Assembly: GCA_949289575.1 (NCBI GenBank)
Contig: CASEOG010000003.1
Span: forward strand, 124,001-188,000
Reading direction: 5' to 3'
Length of the DNA stretch: 64,000 nt
Origin: an uncultured Spirochaetales bacterium
GTDB taxonomy: Bacteria; Spirochaetota; Spirochaetia; JAFGXN01
This document shows positions 36,234-44,571 of this stretch, piece after piece; position 1 is the first letter of the stretch; every line of letters starts with the position of its first letter. The notes beneath the pieces are model-generated. The model did no database searches. It saw nothing but the letters and a program-made list of their open reading frames with translations, and was not told the origin of the DNA. The translations under genes were made by a program, and so were the position numbers.

Positions 36234-36923
36234 ATGGATTACCCGCTGTTCGAAGGCTGCCGCTTCGGGCTGGAAAAAGTCTCGATGAACGACTATCCCG
36301 GTCTGGTGGCAGCCGTTCTTTTTATTCCCGGCTGCAATCTGCGCTGTCCGTACTGTCACAACGCCTCGCTGGTGGAACGCCCTTTCCCCGATGATCTGCT
36401 TTCGTTTGCGGAAGCGGCCGCTTATCTGCGCAAACGGAAAAATGTGCTCGGCGGCGTCTGCCTCAGCGGCGGCGAACCGACACTGTTTGCGCCGTTACCG
36501 GAATTGATAGCGGCTGTGCGCGGGCTCGGCTATCCGGTCAAGCTCGACACCAACGGCACCCTGCCCGACCGGCTGGCCGCCGTCAGACCCGATTTTATCG
36601 CGATGGACATCAAAACATCGCCGCAAAAATACGGGCGGCTCGGTTACGAATGCGGCGATGCGGTTTTAAAATCGATCGAATGGATTCGCACCTCCGGCAT
36701 TCCGCACCAGTTCCGCACCACCGTTGTCCCCGGGATTACCGAAACGGACGACCTCGACACCATTGCCGGACTGACAGCCGGAAGCCCGTGGGTTCTGCAC
36801 AATTTCCGTAACGGCAACGTGCTCGACCCGGCTTACCGCAACCGACTGCCGCTGCCCGACGCCGAATTCCGCGAACTGGTGCGCCGTTACACACCCGACG
36901 ACACGTCGCTGGTCATTTTCTGA
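36234..36923 (+). CDS. nrdG: Radical SAM activating enzyme for anaerobic RNR
   Basis: This enzyme uses a 4Fe-4S cluster and SAM to install the glycyl radical. The cluster motif CNLRCPYC lies near residue 35, followed by the SAM-site GGEPT near 80 and the conserved KLDTNGT near 102. At 229 residues it is of the NrdG2/pyruvate formate-lyase activase-like size. It begins seven bases after the radical-domain gene. No Shine-Dalgarno sequence precedes the first ATG, so coupling to the upstream gene or a start at a later codon is possible. Its target here would be the split-off protein carrying the glycine. Confidence 0.92.
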   Translation: MDYPLFEGCRFGLEKVSMNDYPGLVAAVLFIPGCNLRCPYCHNASLVERPFPDDLLSFAEAAAYLRKRKNVLGGVCLSGGEPTLFAPLPELIAAVRGLGYPVKLDTNGTLPDRLAAVRPDFIAMDIKTSPQKYGRLGYECGDAVLKSIEWIRTSGIPHQFRTTVVPGITETDDLDTIAGLTAGSPWVLHNFRNGNVLDPAYRNRLPLPDAEFRELVRRYTPDDTSLVIF

Positions 36924-36933
36924 TCCGCCGCGC

Positions 36934-36962
36934 TTGCACTCCGGCCGAGAATCGGCTATACT
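36934..36962 (+). promoter_or_regulatory. luxS promoter
   Basis: TTGCAC (36934-36939), 17 bases, TATACT (36957-36962), 18 bases before the luxS ATG. Confidence 0.7.
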
Positions 36963-36980
36963 TTGAATCAGGAGAATTTT

Positions 36981-37457
36981 ATGGATACCATTGCCAGCTT
37001 TACCGTCGACCATCTGCGGCTTCTGCCGGGCGTTTACGTTTCCCGCATCGACCGCATCGGTGCCGAAACCGTCACCACCTTTGACATCCGCATGACCGCC
37101 CCGAACCGCGAACCGGTGATGAACACCGCCGAAATTCATGCCATCGAACATCTCGGAGCCGTTTACCTGCGCAACCGCGCCGATATTGCCGACCGGATTG
37201 TTTACTTCGGTCCGATGGGCTGCCGAACCGGTTTTTACCTGCTGCTGGCCGGAGAGCATACCTCCGAAAGCGTTGTGCCGCTGATGAAGGATCTGTTTGT
37301 GCACATTGCCGCCTGCAACGGCGCAATTCCGGGAGCCACGCCGGAGGGGTGCGGCAACTGTCTCGATATGAATCTGCCGATGGCGAAATGGCACGCCGCC
37401 CGGTTTCTCGAAGTGCTGAACGGCATCGGCCCCGAACGGCTGCACTATCCGGAATAA
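36981..37457 (+). CDS. luxS: S-ribosylhomocysteine lyase LuxS
   Basis: LuxS splits S-ribosylhomocysteine into homocysteine and the AI-2 precursor DPD, recycling the methyl-cycle product. The iron/zinc site HAIEH (about 50-54), the catalytic cysteine in GPMGCRTGFYL near 80 and the third metal ligand in GCGNC near 120 are visible. At 158 residues it is standard. GGAG before the ATG at 36981 fixes the start; the six codons upstream are leader. It has its own promoter and terminator. A transporter of the AI-2E family is at 31.7 kb. Confidence 0.95.
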   Translation: MDTIASFTVDHLRLLPGVYVSRIDRIGAETVTTFDIRMTAPNREPVMNTAEIHAIEHLGAVYLRNRADIADRIVYFGPMGCRTGFYLLLAGEHTSESVVPLMKDLFVHIAACNGAIPGATPEGCGNCLDMNLPMAKWHAARFLEVLNGIGPERLHYPE

Positions 37458-37468
37458 GTTTAAAACAG

Positions 37469-37498
37469 AAAAAACCCGAACCGTCAGGTTCGGGTTTT
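37469..37498. terminator. Bidirectional terminator between luxS and ilvC
   Basis: An 11-base inverted repeat (AAAACCCGAAC / GTTCGGGTTTT) with A and T runs on both sides serves both convergent genes. Confidence 0.88.
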
Positions 37499-37518
37499 GA
37501 CTTATCGGGACAGCCGGT

Positions 37519-39000
37519 TTATTTGCCGACGGCCGATTTCATTGCGGTCATATAAGCCCGCAGTTTTTTTCCGACAATTTCAACCGGATGGTTGCGGATT
37601 TCGTCGTTGATGCGGATGATTTCCTGATTGGAGACCGAATTGTCTTTCACATTCAATCCTTTTCCGATCACATCGGTATCGATTTTGGCCATGAAATCCT
37701 TCAGAAGCGGCCGGCAGGCGTTATCGAACAGATAGCAGCCGTATTCGGCGGTGTCGGAAATGACTTTGTTCATTTCGTAAAGCTTCTTGCGGGCAATCAG
37801 ATTGGCAATCAGCGGCACTTCATGCAGCGATTCGTAGTAGGCGCTTTCCGCTTTGATACCGGCATCGGTCATCGTTTCGAATGCCAGCTCGACACCGGCT
37901 TTAACCATCGCCGCCATCAGAATGCCGTTGTCGAAATATTCCTGCTCGCCGATTTCCGTTGTTCCTGCCGGCGTCTGCTCGAAAGCGGTCTTTCCGGTGG
38001 CTTCCCGCCAGGTGAGCAGCTTGATGTCGCCGTTGGCCCAGTCTTCCATCATGATACGGCTGAATTCACCGGAGATGATGTCGTCCTGATGTTTGCGGTA
38101 GAGATCGCCCATGATCGCCTTCAGTTCGAGAGAGAGCTTGTGGGCTTTGATCTTCGCCGGGTTGGAAAGACGGTCCATCATGCCCGTAATTCCACCCCAT
38201 TTCAGAGCTTCGGTAATGGTTTCCCAGCCGTACTGAATCAGTTTGGCCGCATAACCGGGATCGATTCCTTTTTCGACCATTTTGTCGAAGCAGAGAATCG
38301 AACCGGTCTGCAACATACCGCACAAAATCGTCTGTTCGCCCATCAGGTCGGATTTGACTTCCGCCACAAACGACGATTCCAGAACGCCGGCACGGCTGCC
38401 GCCGGTTCCGACCGCCAGCGCTTTGGCAATCGCCCACCCTTTTTTCTCGGGATCGTTGACCGGGTGAACCGCAATCAGTGTCGGAATACCGAAGCCTCTT
38501 TTGTATTCGGTGCGGACTTCCGAGCCCGGACCTTTCGGCGCCATCATCACCACGGTGATGTCTTCGCGAATCTGCATTCCTTCTTCAATCATATTGAATC
38601 CGTGACTGTACCAGATTGCCGACCCTTTTTTCATCAGCGGCATAATCGAGGCAATCACGTTCGAGTGCTGTTTGTCGGGAGTGAGGTTTCCGACCACGTC
38701 GGCCGTCGGGATCAGTTCGTCATAGGTACCGACTTTAAATCCGTTTTCGGTCGCATTTTTCCAGCTGGCCCGTTTTTCGGCAATCGCTTCTTTGCGCAGC
38801 GCATAGCTGACATCCAGACCGCTGTCGCGCAGGTTGAGCCCCTGGTTGAGCCCCTGAGCACCGCAACCGACAATCACGATTTTTTTGCCTTTCAGCACAT
38901 TAATACCGTCATCAAATTCCGTCCGGTCCATGAAGCGGCAGTGTCCGAGCTGCAGCAAAGCTTCCCGCCACGGAATGGAGTTAAAATAATTCTTTCCCAT
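37519..39000 (-). CDS. ilvC: Ketol-acid reductoisomerase, class II
   Basis: IlvC carries out the second step of valine and isoleucine synthesis, an NADPH- and magnesium-dependent isomeroreduction. The Rossmann motif [16 protein letters not shown] is near residue 42. The acidic metal ligands lie in the first KARI C-domain ([10 protein letters not shown]), and a duplicated C-domain follows, which with 493 residues makes it the long E. coli-like class II form. GAGGAG before the ATG marks the start. No ilvBN or ilvD is nearby. Its leader begins with a perfect 16-base palindrome. Confidence 0.96.
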   Translation of the reverse strand: MGKNYFNSIPWREALLQLGHCRFMDRTEFDDGINVLKGKKIVIVGCGAQGLNQGLNLRDSGLDVSYALRKEAIAEKRASWKNATENGFKVGTYDELIPTADVVGNLTPDKQHSNVIASIMPLMKKGSAIWYSHGFNMIEEGMQIREDITVVMMAPKGPGSEVRTEYKRGFGIPTLIAVHPVNDPEKKGWAIAKALAVGTGGSRAGVLESSFVAEVKSDLMGEQTILCGMLQTGSILCFDKMVEKGIDPGYAAKLIQYGWETITEALKWGGITGMMDRLSNPAKIKAHKLSLELKAIMGDLYRKHQDDIISGEFSRIMMEDWANGDIKLLTWREATGKTAFEQTPAGTTEIGEQEYFDNGILMAAMVKAGVELAFETMTDAGIKAESAYYESLHEVPLIANLIARKKLYEMNKVISDTAEYGCYLFDNACRPLLKDFMAKIDTDVIGKGLNVKDNSVSNQEIIRINDEIRNHPVEIVGKKLRAYMTAMKSAVGK

Positions 39001-39011
39001 ATGATTCTCCT

Positions 39012-39027
39012 CAGAGGGAACCCTCTG
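39012..39027 (-). promoter_or_regulatory. Palindrome in the ilvC leader
   Basis: CAGAGGGAACCCTCTG is a perfect seven-base-arm palindrome lying between the predicted transcription start and the ribosome site, which it directly abuts. It may be an operator or an RNA hairpin controlling initiation. Confidence 0.5.
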
Positions 39028-39036
39028 TTGTTTCCT

Positions 39037-39065
39037 ATATTAGCACATTTTGCGATTTACGTAAA
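39037..39065 (-). promoter_or_regulatory. ilvC promoter
   Basis: TTTACG (39060-39065), 17 bases, TAATAT (39037-39042). Confidence 0.55.
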
Positions 39066-39128
39066 GAAAGAGAGGAAAAGAATCGACGGAAGAAAATCGC
39101 AGGCAGAACGATACTCCGGCTGCCGCCT

Positions 39129-40517
39129 CTACCCCCTCTTCTCTTCGCGTTTCCGCATGCGTGCAAATTCCTTCATGACAAAAACGGTTGTCACCAGAAA
39201 GGCTGTCAGATCGGCTACCGGCGCCGAAAACAGAATGCCGTCCGTTCCCCAAAGAAACGAAAAGAGCAGAATCAGCGGAATCAGGAAAAGCACCTGCCGC
39301 GACAGACTGAGAAAAGCTCCTTTCAGCGGCTTTCCGATCGCGGAGAAAAAATTGGACGAAAGCATCTGCACGCCGTTGACCGGCAGCATCAGCAGATAAA
39401 TCCGCATAAAACGGGAGGCAAATTCGAAATAGAGGGGATCTCCCGTCCCGAAAAGCGAAATGATCTGCCTCGGAAAAAGCTGAAAAATCAGAAACCCGAC
39501 AGTCGCAATCACGATGTCGCAGGTCACCGCCAGACGGTAAATGCCGCGCACCCGGGCATACCGGCCGGCTCCGTAATTAAATCCGACAATCGGCTGCGAG
39601 CCCTGCGAAATACCGATGATAAATCCGAGCAGAACCGCGTTGCATTTCAAAACAATTCCGCAGGCCGCCAGCGGAATGTCGCTGCCGTATTCGCTCATCG
39701 CTCCGTAATAGGCCAGTGCGTTGTTCAGCACAATCTGGACAAAGGTGAGCGAAAGCTGATTGATGCTGTTGCTCATGCCGTAGGCGGCAATCCGGCGCAT
39801 CACCGCCGGCTGCGGCCGGAACGTCCGGCGCGTCAGCCGAATCTGTTTAAAGCGGGGAATATAGGCAAGCGCAATCAGAAACGAGACCGCCTGACTGATA
39901 ACTGTCGCCCACGCCGCGCCGGCAACGCCCCAACCGAATCCGAAAATAAAAATCGGGTCCAGCACCGTGTTGACCACCGCCCCGGTGACCAGACAGAGCA
40001 TCGAAAACCGCGGACTGCCGTCGGCGCGCGCTATGTGGCTCATTCCGTTGACGGCCATCATCAGCGGCATTCCGATCACCGTAATGCGGGTATAGGTTTC
40101 GGCATACGGCATCACCTCCGGCGTTCCGCCGAACAGCAGCAGCAGCGGCCGGCAGAAAATCTGCACCAGAACCAGAAATCCGATTCCGGCGGCCGTCATC
40201 ATAATGAAGGCATTGCCGACCGTCTCGGCAGCCGATTCGCGGCGGCCGGCGCCCAGCTCGAGAGAAAAGCGGGAAGCGGTTCCGATACTGATCAGCAGCA
40301 TAATCGAAAAACAGATCGTCGTCAGCGGAAACGCTACATTGGTGGCGGCGTTTCCGAGGTAGCCGACGCCCTGTCCGATAAAAATCTGATCGACAATATT
40401 ATACAGTGCGCCGACCAGCATCGAAATGACGCTGGGAACGGCATAAGCGCGAAGCAGTTTCGGCAGTTTTTCGTACCCGAGCGGATTGGGTCCGCAGACA
40501 GGAGCGCGATGATTCAT
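39129..40517 (-). CDS. MATE family efflux transporter
   Basis: A 462-residue inner membrane protein with about 12 hydrophobic helices and the internal two-fold repeat of MATE exporters. Typical stretches are ALYNIVDQIFIGQGVGYLG in helix 2 and GISQGSQPIVGFNYGAGRY in the second half. Such proteins exchange Na+ or H+ for drugs or metabolites; the substrate is unknown. GGAG eight bases before the ATG supports the start. It is transcribed leftward with no obvious partner. A second MATE gene lies at 47.5 kb. Confidence 0.92.
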   Translation of the reverse strand: MNHRAPVCGPNPLGYEKLPKLLRAYAVPSVISMLVGALYNIVDQIFIGQGVGYLGNAATNVAFPLTTICFSIMLLISIGTASRFSLELGAGRRESAAETVGNAFIMMTAAGIGFLVLVQIFCRPLLLLFGGTPEVMPYAETYTRITVIGMPLMMAVNGMSHIARADGSPRFSMLCLVTGAVVNTVLDPIFIFGFGWGVAGAAWATVISQAVSFLIALAYIPRFKQIRLTRRTFRPQPAVMRRIAAYGMSNSINQLSLTFVQIVLNNALAYYGAMSEYGSDIPLAACGIVLKCNAVLLGFIIGISQGSQPIVGFNYGAGRYARVRGIYRLAVTCDIVIATVGFLIFQLFPRQIISLFGTGDPLYFEFASRFMRIYLLMLPVNGVQMLSSNFFSAIGKPLKGAFLSLSRQVLFLIPLILLFSFLWGTDGILFSAPVADLTAFLVTTVFVMKEFARMRKREEKRG

Positions 40518-40670
40518 GGGCGATTCTCCGGGAAATCGTTGAAACGATTCCGTAAAAAATTATATCCCGAAAACAGAGTTTGAACAACCGTTTACGGCCC
40601 GTTTATCTCTTCGGTTTCTTACTGCCGCCGGCCAAACCCAACGCCACAGGAATCAGTTTAATATCTTCTC

Positions 40671-40717
40671 AAAAAAAAGCCGATGGTTCCGCGTTTTTAC
40701 GGAACCATCGGTTTTTT
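40671..40717. terminator. Strong bidirectional terminator
   Basis: A 12-base-pair stem (CCGATGGTTCCG / CGGAACCATCGG, 40680-40711), loop of eight bases, eight A before and six T after. It lies downstream of the Asp-box gene on the minus strand. The rest of 40518-40801 holds no gene I can support. Confidence 0.85.
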
Positions 40718-40801
40718 AGGCGGTTTAAACGGCAGTACCGTTTCGGAAGAACCTCATTTCCGAATTCACGGTAACAGAGTCCGCCAAAAAAAGTCAACCG
40801 G

Positions 40802-41029
40802 TTAACGGCGGCGCCAGAAACGGCCTTCGTCTGTCGAATAATAAAGACCTTTCGACGTCGTCGCCAGAATTTCGTTGCCGTTCTCGGTCAAATCTTCGAT
40901 GATACCGACCGAAGACGTAAACGAATAACGGTTCCGCCAGAAACGGCCGCCGTCCGTCGAATACTCCAGACATTTTTTCGCTGCATTGATGCGGATCAGT
41001 TCCGCTCCCCGATTAATCATTTGTGCCAT
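40802..41029 (-). CDS. Asp-box (BNR-like) mini-protein
   Basis: A 75-residue basic protein with two near-identical units: EYSTDGGRFWRNR (about 27-39) and YYSTDEGRFWRRR (at the C-terminus). Each matches the Asp-box S-x-D-x-G-x-x-W seen in sialidase-type propeller blades. Two blades cannot close a propeller, so it may oligomerise or complete another protein. There is no signal peptide. AAGGAG six bases before the ATG at 41029 fixes the start. It carries a degenerate copy of the island promoter element and is followed by a strong terminator. Function unknown. Confidence 0.72.
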   Translation of the reverse strand: MAQMINRGAELIRINAAKKCLEYSTDGGRFWRNRYSFTSSVGIIEDLTENGNEILATTSKGLYYSTDEGRFWRRR

Positions 41030-41070
41030 AAAAAGCTCCTTATTGTTAAGATGAGACATTTTATGACAGG

Positions 41071-41087
41071 GAGTCTATCAGGATGTG
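41071..41087 (-). promoter_or_regulatory. WYL-island promoter element, degenerate copy
   Basis: Read on the minus strand, CACATCCTGATAGACTC matches the element of the other three promoters at 13 of 17 positions. It is followed seven bases later by TAAAAT as -10 of the Asp-box gene. Confidence 0.5.
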
Positions 41088-41159
41088 ATATGACCGAATA
41101 TTTTATTTCGCTTCCCGATTTTCGAGGGCGGTTTCGTGCCTGCGGAACCGCCCGCAATT

Positions 41160-43352
41160 TTACGGCACAACGTTCCCGTTATCGTCGACGAAGAAGATCT
41201 GTTTCCAGGTACGCCCCTGCCATTTCAAACCGCTGACTTGCTTTTTCTTGCTCTCGTGAAGATAAAGAGTGTTAAATTTTAGAAGATACTCATAAGATGA
41301 GTCGGAAAGTTCAATAGAAATAGCATCCTTCGCCGGTAGCCGGATGATCAATGAAAAATTTTTACTATAAGAATCATTTGTATTTGATGCCGAAAAAAAT
41401 AGGAAATTAATCCATGTTACTTGGGAAAATTCAAGCAAAAGATTCTTACATCCGGAAAAAACATAATGACCTTTAAGTTCTTGCAGTGAGGAAAAAACGA
41501 GATGTTTTAAGTTATAGCAGTCCTCAAAAGCTCGTGATCCAACACTTGTTACTCGAGAGCAGTCGATATCGCGAAGCATATGGCAGCCTTTAAAGGCTTC
41601 TTCATTCAATATTTCGACTTTAGGGCAGTTGACATTGGTTAAAGAAACACACTCTGAAAAGGCATTGTAAGAGATCTCCTTTACCTCCGGTAAATCGATT
41701 TTCCGCAATCTTCTGTTCCAGGCAAAACCATTGACTCCCACTCTCTCCAGGCGGGGAAAGCTCAATTCTGTCAGCGAGGCGGGAATGTCAGCGAAATAGT
41801 TGGAAAAATACTCTATACGACCATAACTCTCTTCAAAATAAATTCTTTTGACACCGAGAAGCAATTTTTCCAGAGAAGAACAGCCGGAAAAAGCGAGTTC
41901 TTTAACTGTCTCGGCTGCGGGAAGTTCGAGACCCGTGATCCAATCGCAACCGGCGAAGGCATTCGATTCCACGGATGTCACTTTCGGCAGTTTTACATAC
42001 AGCGTTTCCGGAAACGAGCCCCCGAACAGATCCAAAAACGAGGAAACGGCGGAGACCCCCAGTTCCGTCTCCCTCAACGCGGTACAGCCGCCGAAAATGG
42101 CCGTTCCGGTTACCGTCAATTCGGGAAACCGGACGGCTGTCAGTGCCGAACAGCCTTGAAACAGTGCCTCTCCGGCCTGCGCCAGCAGCGGCGCCTCGAT
42201 TGAGGTCAGCCCGTGACAGCCGGCAAAGGCGGATGCGCCGGCCGTCACGGCTTTCTCCAGTCGGACACTTTTTAATCCGGCAGCGCCGGCAAAAGCTTCG
42301 GCGGCAACCGATTCGGCGTTCGGCGCTGTCAGATCGAACGGAAAAACATCGGTTGAGCCGAGTGCCGCTGTCAGCGTTCCGGACAAAGCGGTGTCGGTCA
42401 GCGTCAGCCGGTAAGAAAGTGCCTTGTTTTCTTCGGTCGGCAACGGAAGTGCTGCGGCCGCCCCGGTTTCGGTGCCTTCAAACGAGACGGCCGTTACCGT
42501 CAGCGTGTCCGTGATGCCGTCGACCGCCGCCGTCAGCCGGGAAACGCCCAGCCGGTCAACCGTCACGCTTCCGTCTCCGTTAACCGTCAGCCCCTCTTCC
42601 GCCGTCAGAACCAGACGTTCGGCCGCTTCGGGCGGATAGACGGTGACCGTCGGTGTCAGCCGGTCTCCGACAGCCGCATCGACGGCATCCGAATCAAACA
42701 TAACGGCATAAACCAAACCGCCGGGAGTCTCCGTCTCCCCCGCGCTCTCCACTGCCGTGACGGTCACATGACAGACGGCCGTCAGCGTTTCCCCTTCCCG
42801 GGTCACAACGGAAGCCTCGATCTGCGTTTCGCCTTCATTGGACGCCGTCACCGTTCCAGCATCATCGACCGCAGCCACCGCTTCGTTCCCTGAGTGCCAA
42901 CGGACATCCGGCAGCGGTTCTTCCGGATTGTTTCCGACACGGGAAACCGTCAGAACCTGACTTTTTCCTTCCGGCAGATAAAGCCGGTCGATATTTAACC
43001 GGATTGCCGAAAGCGGGGCGCCGACCGTCACGGCGCAGACCGCCGTAAAGCCGCCCTCCTGTGTTGTTACGGAAACGGCAGCCGTTCCGGCGCCGACCGC
43101 TCTAACCTCGGCGGTGTTGTTTCCTGTCGGGGTCACCGAAACAACGGCGTCGTCTGTTGTCTGCCAGGAAATATCCCGGGCGGCGGCGCTTTCCGGCAGA
43201 ACGGTCGCCGTTAAAACCGCTGTACCGGTCTCTCCGACAGACAGACGCAGCTGTGTCTGATCCAACTGCACACCGATCACAAAATCATTCTCCGGCTTAC
43301 ACCCGAAGATCATCAATAAAGTTCCGATAAGAATCGTCAGTAATTTTTTCAT
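41160..43352 (-). CDS. Surface lipoprotein: Ig-like Big_2 domains plus BspA/TpLRR leucine-rich repeats
   Basis: The signal peptide MKKLLTILIGTLLMIFGC ends in a loose, spirochaete-like lipobox (Cys18). Two to three bacterial Ig-like (Big_2) domains follow (about 25-290), recognisable from TATVLPESAAARDISWQTTD and NGDGSVTVDRLG. From about 340 to 690 come BspA-type leucine-rich repeats (units such as AFAGCHGLTSIEAPLL and AFSECVSLTNVNCPKVE). Such proteins bind host or bacterial surfaces. The last third (about 41220-41870) is far richer in A/T than the rest. GGGAG before the ATG and the shared promoter element tie it to the nuclease gene. Confidence 0.88.
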   Translation of the reverse strand: MKKLLTILIGTLLMIFGCKPENDFVIGVQLDQTQLRLSVGETGTAVLTATVLPESAAARDISWQTTDDAVVSVTPTGNNTAEVRAVGAGTAAVSVTTQEGGFTAVCAVTVGAPLSAIRLNIDRLYLPEGKSQVLTVSRVGNNPEEPLPDVRWHSGNEAVAAVDDAGTVTASNEGETQIEASVVTREGETLTAVCHVTVTAVESAGETETPGGLVYAVMFDSDAVDAAVGDRLTPTVTVYPPEAAERLVLTAEEGLTVNGDGSVTVDRLGVSRLTAAVDGITDTLTVTAVSFEGTETGAAAALPLPTEENKALSYRLTLTDTALSGTLTAALGSTDVFPFDLTAPNAESVAAEAFAGAAGLKSVRLEKAVTAGASAFAGCHGLTSIEAPLLAQAGEALFQGCSALTAVRFPELTVTGTAIFGGCTALRETELGVSAVSSFLDLFGGSFPETLYVKLPKVTSVESNAFAGCDWITGLELPAAETVKELAFSGCSSLEKLLLGVKRIYFEESYGRIEYFSNYFADIPASLTELSFPRLERVGVNGFAWNRRLRKIDLPEVKEISYNAFSECVSLTNVNCPKVEILNEEAFKGCHMLRDIDCSRVTSVGSRAFEDCYNLKHLVFSSLQELKGHYVFSGCKNLLLEFSQVTWINFLFFSASNTNDSYSKNFSLIIRLPAKDAISIELSDSSYEYLLKFNTLYLHESKKKQVSGLKWQGRTWKQIFFVDDNGNVVP

Positions 43353-43369
43353 GTTTCACTCCCGATTCA

Positions 43370-43398
43370 ATTCTAGCAGACCGCTCTATCAGGGAGTG
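43370..43398 (-). promoter_or_regulatory. LRR lipoprotein promoter with WYL-island element
   Basis: Minus-strand CACTCCCTGATAGAGCG (43382-43398), six bases, -10 TAGAAT (43370-43375). GGGAGTG in the leader (43357-43363) forms an inverted repeat with the element's CACTCCC, flanking the -10 box. Confidence 0.7.
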
Positions 43399-43430
43399 AG
43401 AGAGTCATTTTTTTTCGATTATTTTTTTAT

Positions 43431-44441
43431 CTATTCTATCAGTTCCTGAACCTGTTTTAACTTTGACAGCAGAATATCCGTTTCGATTTCTCCCGTTTGC
43501 GGAAAAATGCCGGAAATTTCGGCAACGGTTCCCGTTCCGCCTCCTTTGAAGCGGGATCTTTTGACAACTGTCAGACCGAACTCGGAACTGGAAGCGGCCT
43601 CGGACACTTTTCTGTAATAATGACGAAGATGTCTGCTTTCCACAGTCTTGGCGTTCTTTTCCCTACTGTCCATACGAATATACAGATGAAGTCCGTCTGC
43701 AAAGTGATTTTCAATCTGAATATACAGCCAGTTCCCGTCGGCCTCGGCCGCCTGCCGCCAGAAATACCACAATCCGAGAAAGCCTCCCTTCGGATTGGAA
43801 ACATATCCCCAGTCGGGAGAGCCTCCGCATTCCGGATTGGCAGCCAGCTGCTCGGCCAGTTCCAGAAAAAACCCTTCGGCTGCATAAGAGGAAGAGCAGA
43901 CCGATTCGATTTGCGTACAATTTTTTGTCTTATCTTCGATTGTCTGAAGATTCTCTCTGAATTCCGTCAGAATATCATTGGAAGTCTTGCAGGAATTCAG
44001 AATTTCCAGAATATCGCCTCGTCCGACAACCCTGTATCTGTAAGCTTCTACATTTTGGGATAATTTGAAAACACTCTCATTTCCTGTTTTCAAATAAATA
44101 CAGTAAATCGTTTTTCCGCCAAATATTTCTTCGACATTTTCTCTGTACCGTTGCAGCTGATCACTGTGTGTTCCCGTAACGGTTTTATCTTCGATGATAA
44201 TCACACTGTCATCGTTGACTTCAACCAGAATGTCGATGCGGTTCCACTGACGGTACGTTCTGACTTTCTCAATCCGAAAATCATCCTGTTTTTCCATTAA
44301 AAACCGCACAAATTTCTGTGCACACTCGAATACGGCGGGATTTTCTCCTTGGCATTCCGGATCGGCATAACGAATCAGCCAAGTTAAAAATCCGTCCTGG
44401 GACAATTCCTTTGTTGCAATTTCAAAAAGATTCGGTTTCAT
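43431..44441 (-). CDS. PD-(D/E)XK nuclease family protein
   Basis: A 336-residue soluble protein. The nuclease core reads RIDILVEVNDDSVIIIEDKT (about 71-90): an aspartate, then E-x-K on the next strand, followed by DQLQRYRENV, which matches the PDDEXK superfamily members annotated as stand-alone nucleases of unknown role. The C-terminal half (about 190-336) may recognise substrate. GGGAG eight bases before the ATG marks the start. The promoter carries the same 17-base element as the WYL regulator, so it is probably controlled by it. A defence role is inferred from context only. Confidence 0.82.
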   Translation of the reverse strand: MKPNLFEIATKELSQDGFLTWLIRYADPECQGENPAVFECAQKFVRFLMEKQDDFRIEKVRTYRQWNRIDILVEVNDDSVIIIEDKTVTGTHSDQLQRYRENVEEIFGGKTIYCIYLKTGNESVFKLSQNVEAYRYRVVGRGDILEILNSCKTSNDILTEFRENLQTIEDKTKNCTQIESVCSSSYAAEGFFLELAEQLAANPECGGSPDWGYVSNPKGGFLGLWYFWRQAAEADGNWLYIQIENHFADGLHLYIRMDSREKNAKTVESRHLRHYYRKVSEAASSSEFGLTVVKRSRFKGGGTGTVAEISGIFPQTGEIETDILLSKLKQVQELIE

Positions 44442-44460
44442 ATTTCACACTCCCGATTCG

Positions 44461-44489
44461 ATTATAACAAGACACTCTATCAGGGAGTG
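44461..44489 (-). promoter_or_regulatory. Nuclease-gene promoter with WYL-island element
   Basis: Minus-strand CACTCCCTGATAGAGTG (44473-44489, perfect five-base arms CACTC/GAGTG), six bases, perfect TATAAT (44461-44466), and leader GGGAGTG (44448-44454) as an outer inverted repeat. Confidence 0.75.
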
Positions 44490-44571
44490 ATATTATCGAA
44501 AATTTTTTCGTGCATAATCGACAAAATCGGGGCGCTGCAAAAGGCGCGTCGGCGGCAGCTTTGCCGTGCCT

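Noticed and set aside
37588..39399. Plus-strand frame of 603 codons
   Set aside because: Shadow of ilvC on the other strand; rich in His, Phe and Arg, no family resemblance.
40580..40774. Plus-strand frame of 64 codons
   Set aside because: It lies across a strong terminator stem and has no ribosome site.
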